The notes under the pieces: model-generated
Database searches by the model: none
What the model was told of the DNA's origin: nothing
What the model saw: the letters and a program-made list of their open reading frames with translations, nothing else
DNA from: Pseudomonadota bacterium
Lineage (GTDB): Bacteria > Pseudomonadota > Alphaproteobacteria > Rhizobiales > Xanthobacteraceae
Assembly (NCBI GenBank): GCA_023422775.1
Contig: JAFAGM010000048.1
Span: 1-41,044 of the forward strand
Length of the DNA stretch: 41,044 nt
Direction of reading: 5' to 3'
Shown: piece by piece, positions 32,311 to 41,044 of the stretch
Position numbering within the stretch: position 1 is the stretch's first letter
Layout of the letters: every line of letters starts with the position of its first letter
Program-made: the position numbers and the translations under genes

Positions 32311-34385
32311 GCCGAGCCCGCGAACGCAAGCACCGTGCGTGGCGGCGCCTTGGTCTCGGCGCCCGAGACGAAGTCGGCTGGGGTCTGCACGGCCTGCGCC
32401 GTGTTCAGCACCTGCTGCCAGATTCTGTATTCACTCATCTCGGGCAATTTGAATCCGATCTCTTCGGGCGCGGCGTTCAGCACGATAAAGATCGGCGCCT
32501 GCCCTTGTTCCATCGGGCCCAGCACATAGGCGAGAAAGCGGCCGTCCGGAAACGTCCAGTCCGTCTCGGTCATTTCCTCGGCGGATGGCGTCAGCCACAG
32601 CACGCCATACGAACCGTCGGTGCGACGCCCGTCGAGCCAGCGCTGGCAGCGGATCTGCCCGAAGCGCCGGCGCAGCGCCGTCATGTGACCGACGAAGCCG
32701 GTGAAGTCGTCGCCTTCCTTGCCGAGATTGTCCCAATCGACCCACCCGATATCGTTGTCCTGGCAATAGGCGTTGTTGTTGCCATTCTGCGAGTTGCCGA
32801 CCTCGTCGCCGGCCAGCATCAGCGGCGTGCCCTGCGCCAGGAACAGGCAGGCGAGCTGGTTCTTGCGGAGCTGGCGGCGCAGTGCGACGATGCCTGCGTC
32901 ATCGGTCGGGCCCTCATGGCCGCAATTGTTGCTGTGATTGTCGTTGGAGCCGTCGCGATTGTCCTCGCCATTGGCCTCGTTGTGCTTCTCGTTGTAGCTG
33001 AACAGGTCCGCCAGCGTGAAACCGTCATGCACCGTGATGTGGTTGATGCCGGCGCGCGTCGCACGGCCGTCGTGATGGAACAGGTCGGAGGAGGCGGTCA
33101 TGCGGCGCGAGATGTCGCCGATCAGGCTGCCTTCGCCGCTCCAGTAGCGCCGCAGCGCGCTGCGATAGCGGTCGTTCCACTCCGACCATTGCGAGGGAAA
33201 GGCGCCTACCTGATAGCCGCCCATGCCGAGATCCCAGGGTTCGGCGACCATCTTGACGTTGGCCAACACAGGGTCCTGGCGCACCGCGGTCAGGAACGGG
33301 GCGTTGCGGTCGAAGCCGTGCGGTTCGCGCGCCAGCGTGGTCGCGAGGTCGAAGCGGAAGCCATCGACGTGACAGACCTCGACCCAGTAGCGCAGCGAAT
33401 CCATCACCATCTGCATCACGCGCGGATGGGTGAGGTTGACCGAGCTGCCGCAGCCGGTGAAGTCGTCGTAGTATCGCGGATTGTCCGGCATCAGCCAGTA
33501 ATAGGACGCATTGTCGATGCCGCGGAACGACAGCGTCGGCCCGAGATGATTGCCCTCGGCGGTATGGTTGTAGACAACGTCGAGCATCACCTCGATGCCG
33601 GCGTCGTGGAGCCGTGCCACGGTGGTGCGGAACGAATCCAGCGCGTTGTCCTGGGCGTAGCGCGGTTCCGGGGCAAAGAACGCCAGCGTGTTGTAGCCCC
33701 AGTAATTCGACAGCTTCTTCTCGACCAGCATGCGGTCGTCGACCAGTCCATGCATAGGCAGCAGTTCGATGGTGGTGACGCCGAGCCGCTTGAGGTGATC
33801 AATAATCGCCGGCGAACACAGCCCGCCATAGGTGCCGCGCAACCCCGGCGGAACGTCGCCGCGCTTCTGCGTCAGGCCCTTGACGTGGGCCTCGTAGATG
33901 ATGGTGTCCTGCCAGGGAATGTTGGGGCGCAGCATCTCGCGGCGGCCCCAGTTGAAGGTCTCGTCGACGACGACGGCCTTCGGCATGCCGCGCGCGTTGT
34001 CGCGCCGGTCGAACGAGAGATCTTCGCGCGCGCTGCCGGTGCGGTAGGCGAAATGCGCGTCGCTCCACACCAGCCGGCCGGCAAGCCGCCTGGCATAGGG
34101 ATCGAGCAGCAGCTTGTTGGCGTTGAAGCGGTGGCCGCGCTCGGGCGCATAGGGGCCGTAAACGCGATAGCCGTAAAGTTGCCCCGGCGACACGTCGTTG
34201 AGATAGACGTGCCAGACATCCTCGGTGCGTTCGGGCAGTTCGATCCGTTCGAGCTCCCGGCGGCCCAGGCTGTCGAACAGGCACAGCTCGACCTTCTCGG
34301 CGTTGGCCGAGAACAGCGCAAAGTTGGTGCCCCTTCCGTCCCAGCTTGCACCGAGGCGCGAGGAAGTTCCCCCCGTCAGTCGCAT
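32307..34385 (-). CDS. glgX: Glycogen debranching enzyme GlgX (TreX type)
   Basis: GlgX hydrolyses alpha-1,6 branches, preferring short stubs, and so makes linear maltodextrins that TreY can use. The 692-residue isoamylase-type GH13 enzyme has an N-terminal CBM48-like domain (about 10-110), YEAHVKGLT, LDVVYNHTAEGN, nucleophile Asp346 in VDGFRFDLA, acid/base Glu382 in MVAEPWDLG, and NHITVHDGFTL with the third acid residue. It begins 2 bases after the glgB stop and overlaps treZ by 4 bases. In this operon it links the branched polymer made by GlgE/GlgB to trehalose recovery. Confidence 0.96.
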   Translation of the reverse strand: MRLTGGTSSRLGASWDGRGTNFALFSANAEKVELCLFDSLGRRELERIELPERTEDVWHVYLNDVSPGQLYGYRVYGPYAPERGHRFNANKLLLDPYARRLAGRLVWSDAHFAYRTGSAREDLSFDRRDNARGMPKAVVVDETFNWGRREMLRPNIPWQDTIIYEAHVKGLTQKRGDVPPGLRGTYGGLCSPAIIDHLKRLGVTTIELLPMHGLVDDRMLVEKKLSNYWGYNTLAFFAPEPRYAQDNALDSFRTTVARLHDAGIEVMLDVVYNHTAEGNHLGPTLSFRGIDNASYYWLMPDNPRYYDDFTGCGSSVNLTHPRVMQMVMDSLRYWVEVCHVDGFRFDLATTLAREPHGFDRNAPFLTAVRQDPVLANVKMVAEPWDLGMGGYQVGAFPSQWSEWNDRYRSALRRYWSGEGSLIGDISRRMTASSDLFHHDGRATRAGINHITVHDGFTLADLFSYNEKHNEANGEDNRDGSNDNHSNNCGHEGPTDDAGIVALRRQLRKNQLACLFLAQGTPLMLAGDEVGNSQNGNNNAYCQDNDIGWVDWDNLGKEGDDFTGFVGHMTALRRRFGQIRCQRWLDGRRTDGSYGVLWLTPSAEEMTETDWTFPDGRFLAYVLGPMEQGQAPIFIVLNAAPEEIGFKLPEMSEYRIWQQVLNTAQAVQTPADFVSGAETKAPPRTVLAFAGSA

Positions 34386-34387
34386 GG

Positions 34388-36531
34388 TCAGCTTTCCGGT
34401 ACGAGGTAGATCGCAGCCAGCGGCGGAATCGTCAGACGCAGTTCGGGCACCAGCGCCTCGCGTGCCTGGATCTCACCGATATTGCCGACATTGCTGCCGC
34501 CGTAATGCGCCGAGTCCGAATTGAAGACCTCGCGCCACTTGCCGGCGAACGGCACCTGGACGCGATAATCATAATAGACGTTCGGAGAGAAGTTCACGAT
34601 CACGAGGCACCGCGCCCGCGCGTCGTTGCCCTTGCGGATCCAGCCATAGACGTTGCCGCCGGAATCGTCCGTGATGACCCATTCGAATCCGGCCTGGTCG
34701 CAATCGAGTTCGTGCAGCGCCGGCACGCTGCGATACACGCGGTTGAGGTCGCGGATCAGCGACTGGATGCCGGCGTGTCTTTCCTGCTCCAGGAGGTGCC
34801 AGTCCAGCGAATGATCGTGGTTCCACTCGCGCTCCTGGGCGAACTCGCAGCCCATGAACATCAGCTTCTTGCCGGGGTGGCCGTACATGAAGCTGTAATA
34901 GGCTCGCAGGTTGGCGAAGCGCTGCCAGTCGTCGCCGGGCATGCGGCCGAGGATCGAGCGTTTGCCGTGCACGACCTCGTCATGCGACAGCGGCAGGATG
35001 AAGTTTTCCGAGAACGCGTAGTGCAGGCCGAACAGGATGTCGCCGTGATGATACTTCCGATGGATCGGATCCTTGCCGATATATTTCAGCGTGTCGTGCA
35101 TCCAGCCCATGTTCCATTTGTAGCCGAAGCCCAGGCCGCCGAACTCCACGGGCCGGGACACCTGCGGCCACGCCGTCGATTCTTCCGCCGCCGTCGTGGC
35201 CTGCGGATAGCGCGAAAACACCTCGGCGTTGAAGCGGCGCAGGAAGTCGATGGCTTCGAGATTTTCCCGCCCGCCATGCTTGTTCGGAATCCATTCGCCC
35301 GGCGGCCGGCTGTAGTCCAGATAGAGCATCGAGGCGACCGCGTCGACGCGCAGGCCGTCGATGGCGTAGCGGTCGAGCCAGAACAGCGCGTTCGACACCA
35401 GGAAATTCACCACTTCGGTGCGGCCGTAATTGTAGATCAGCGTGCCCCAGTCGAGATGGCGGCCCTGCAGCGGGTTGGCGTGCTCGTACAGCGCGGTGCC
35501 GTCGAAGTGGCCGAGGCCGTGGGGATCGTCGGGAAAATGGCCGGGCACCCAGTCGAGCCATACGGCGATGCCTTCGCGATGGCAGGCTTCGACCAGCGCG
35601 GCGAAGTCTTCGGGGCTGCCGAACCGGCTGGTCGGGGCGTACAGGCCGGTCGGCTGGTAACCCCAGGAGCCGTCGAACGGATGCTCGCTGACGGGAAGAA
35701 ATTCGACATGCGTAAAGCCGAGATCCTTCACATAGGCCGGAAGCTGCTCGGCCAGTTCGCGATAAGTCAGCCATTCATTGCCGCCCTTGCGCCGCCAGGA
35801 GCCGAGATGGACCTCGTAGATCGAGACTGGCGCACTCAGGGCGTTCAGGCCCGATGGCGCCGGCCGCGGGCGCGACAGCTTGGCCTCGTCGAAGACGATC
35901 GACGCCGTCTTGGGCCGGACCTCGGCGGCGAAGGCGAACGGATCGGCCTTCATCGGCAGGTGCTGGCCGTTCGGTTCGATGATGTCGAACTTGTAGTGAT
36001 CGCCGACGCGGGCCTGCGGAATGAACAGCTCCCAATAGCCGACGCCGCGCACCCGCATCGGGTGCCGCCGCCGGTTCCAGAAATTGAAATCGCCGACGAC
36101 GCTGACGCCCCTGGCGTTCGGGGCCAGCACCACGAAGGCAACGCCATCGACGCCATCGAGCGTCATCGGATGCGCGCCGAGCTTGTCGTAGATCCGCTGA
36201 TGGGTGCCTTCGCCGAGCAGATGGAGATCGAAATCGGTCAGGACAGGCGGAAAGCGGTAGGGGTCGTCCAGTTCGACGACGTTGTCGCCGAAGCGGGCAC
36301 GCAACCGGTATTTGCTCGAGCCATTCGGCAAGGGACCTGCGAACAGCCCGGATTCGTGGATCTGTTCCAGCGGCGTGCGCTCGCCGTGCTCGCCGATCGC
36401 CTCGACATTCCGCGCCTCGGGGAGGAACGCACGCACGATCTTGCGGTCGCCTTCGGCATGAAGGCCGAGATAGCGGAACGGATCGGTGTGGCGGCCTTCG
36501 ATGATCGCGTAGGCTTCGGCGGAAAGTTTCG

Positions 36532-36535
<4 letters not shown>
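34388..36535 (-). CDS. glgB: 1,4-alpha-glucan branching enzyme GlgB
   Basis: GlgB cuts alpha-1,4 chains and reattaches them as alpha-1,6 branches. The 715-residue protein has an N-terminal N1 domain (about 1-100), a CBM48 domain, and the barrel. Nucleophile Asp398 lies in DGLRVDAVASMLYLDYSR, acid/base Glu451 in AEESTAWP, and Asp519 in LSHDEVVHGK; the spacings (53 and 121) equal those of E. coli GlgB (405/458/526). The ATG at 36535 overlaps the stop of the TreS-maltokinase gene (ATGA). Next to glgE it should branch the chains GlgE extends. Confidence 0.97.
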
Positions 36536-39837
<3,302 letters not shown>

Positions 39838-39850
39838 GACCTGCGCTCCC

Positions 39851-41044
39851 TCAAGCCAGGCAGCGCAGCAGGACGGCGGGATCGCGCTCCGGATCGATCC
39901 ACAGACGGATGCCGCCCCATTCGACGGCATGACGCTCGCCCGTCATCAGGTTCTCGACCGCCGCGACGGGCCGCGACCCGTCAGCCGACGCGACCTGGAT
40001 ATCGCCGAGCGGCAGCCAGACATCGTGCGCATCGCGTGACACGGCGATCGCACCCGCGACCACGTTCGACTTGTCGACGGACTCCTTGACGAAGCCGATC
40101 ACGTTGCTGTCCTCGACGCCGAGAAAGCGGAGATTGCTGGTCTGCTGCAGCGCCGGATTGTCCCGCCGCGCGCGGTTCAGCCAGGTGAGATAGGGCTTGA
40201 TATTGCCGGGTTTGTCCCAGTCCCTGACCTTGATCTCGTATTTCTCGGAATCCAGATACTCCTCGCGGCCCGGTATCGGCTCATGTTCGATCAATTCGAA
40301 CCCGTTGTAGATGCCGTAGGTAGAGGACAGCATCGCGGCCAGCGCGGCGCGCGACTTGAACATCCAGGTTTCGCCGCCCTGCAGGTGATAGGGCAGGATA
40401 TCCGGCGTATTGACGAAGAAGTTCGGCCGGTAAAAATCCCGCTCGGGGTAGCCGGTGAGCTCGGTCAGATATTGCTCGATTTCCCACCGCTCCGTCCGCC
40501 ACGTGAAGTACGTGTAGGACTGGGTGAAGCCGAGCTTGGCGAGCCCCTTCATCAGCTTCGGCCGCGTAAAGGCCTCCGCCAGGAAGATCACGTCGGGGTG
40601 ACGAAGCTGAACCTCGTGAATGAGCCATTCCCAGAACCTGAACGGCTTGGTGTGGGGATTGTCGACCCGGAAAATCTTCACGCCCTGGTCGATCCAGAAC
40701 AGGATCACGTCGCGCAGCGCGTCCCACAGAGCGCCCGCGTCTTCGGAGGCGAAGTCGGGGTTGACGATGTCCTGGTATTTCTTCGGCGGATTCTCGGCAT
40801 AGCGCATCGAGCCGTCCGGCCTGCGCCTGAACCACTGCGGGTGCTGCTTGAGCCAGGGATGATCGGGCGAGCACTGCACGGCGAAGTCGAGCGCGACTTC
40901 CATGCCGTGCTCGCGGCAGGCCGCGACCAGGGCGCGAAAATCATCGAGCGTGCCGAGCTCCGGGTGTATGGCGTCATGGCCACCCTCGACGCTGCCGATC
41001 GCGTAGGGGCTGCCGGGATCGCCTTCGCTGGCGGTCACCGCGTT
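39851..41044 (-). CDS. glgE: Alpha-1,4-glucan:maltose-1-phosphate maltosyltransferase GlgE, C-terminal part
   Basis: The coding frame runs off the window; about 397 C-terminal residues are visible of an enzyme usually near 660-700. GlgE transfers maltose from maltose-1-phosphate onto a growing alpha-1,4-glucan. NAVTASEGDPGSPYAIGS at the edge and WLKQHPQWF...GSMRYAENPPKKYQDI are typical. The nucleophile Asp is in KIFRVDNPHTKPF (codon at 40661-40663) and the acid/base Glu in FLAEAFTRPKLMKG (40574-40576). YTYFTWR and the C-terminal beta domain are complete. The apparent GTG at 41038 is an internal valine codon, not a start. It is upstream of all other genes of the operon shown, so the promoter lies beyond the window. 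Confidence 0.97.
   Translation of the reverse strand, partial: NAVTASEGDPGSPYAIGSVEGGHDAIHPELGTLDDFRALVAACREHGMEVALDFAVQCSPDHPWLKQHPQWFRRRPDGSMRYAENPPKKYQDIVNPDFASEDAGALWDALRDVILFWIDQGVKIFRVDNPHTKPFRFWEWLIHEVQLRHPDVIFLAEAFTRPKLMKGLAKLGFTQSYTYFTWRTERWEIEQYLTELTGYPERDFYRPNFFVNTPDILPYHLQGGETWMFKSRAALAAMLSSTYGIYNGFELIEHEPIPGREEYLDSEKYEIKVRDWDKPGNIKPYLTWLNRARRDNPALQQTSNLRFLGVEDSNVIGFVKESVDKSNVVAGAIAVSRDAHDVWLPLGDIQVASADGSRPVAAVENLMTGERHAVEWGGIRLWIDPERDPAVLLRCLA

Noticed and set aside
41036..41038. GTG as a start codon for the gene ending at 39851
   Set aside because: The frame continues to the window edge (Asn-Ala-Val-Thr) and the sequence there is an internal conserved part of GlgE.

Overview
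The window reads as chromosome of a high-GC alphaproteobacterium, most likely Bradyrhizobium or a close relative (Nitrobacteraceae). The grounds are: a two-subunit NAD-linked formate dehydrogenase next to an oxalate/formate antiporter, LigD with an N-terminal phosphoesterase, GGAAC-N16-CGTT (EcfG-type) promoter sequences, and intergenic palindromes of the kind common in that group. The assignment is inference from gene content. Gene density is high, and only two gaps (14387-14756 and 16410-16705) approach or exceed 300 bases; both hold recognisable regulatory DNA.

Region 1 (1-10846) is a molybdenum/tungsten cofactor neighbourhood. It has a divergent MoeA-like protein, a MoeA fused to a periplasmic-binding-protein-like domain, a ModE-like regulator carrying the same C-terminal domain, mobA and fdhD (minus strand), and mobB, moeA and a TusA-like sulfur carrier (plus strand). 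Inserted among them are a NicC-like flavin monooxygenase and an aldehyde dehydrogenase divergent from the regulator.

Region 2 (10900-21174) is the oxalate/formate unit. A sigma-54 activating response regulator and a Cache-type sensor kinase overlap by 8 bases. They are followed by twin GGACA-N3-TGTCC sites, a textbook -24/-12 promoter, the OxlT-type antiporter, and then the formate dehydrogenase beta (NuoE-NuoF fusion) and alpha subunits. The genes fit together: OxlT brings oxalate in and formate out, formate dehydrogenase oxidises formate to CO2 and reduces NAD, and Region 1 supplies, sulfurates and inserts the bis-MGD cofactor. The enzymes that turn oxalate into formate are not in the window.

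Region 3 (21341-27761) holds a PNPOx-fold protein, an acyl-CoA synthetase, a lysine-rich DUF6496 protein, the NHEJ-type ligase LigD, a DUF3309 membrane peptide and a polyhydroxyalkanoate-granule-associated family protein. One consensus and one near-consensus EcfG promoter suggest part of it belongs to the general stress response.

Region 4 (27741-41044, minus strand) is a compact glycogen/trehalose operon read glgE - treS/maltokinase fusion - glgB - glgX - treZ - treY, with overlaps or gaps of 13 bases or less. It encodes the GlgE route (trehalose to maltose to maltose-1-phosphate to alpha-glucan) and the TreY-TreZ route from glucan back to trehalose. glgE is cut by the window edge and the operon promoter lies outside.
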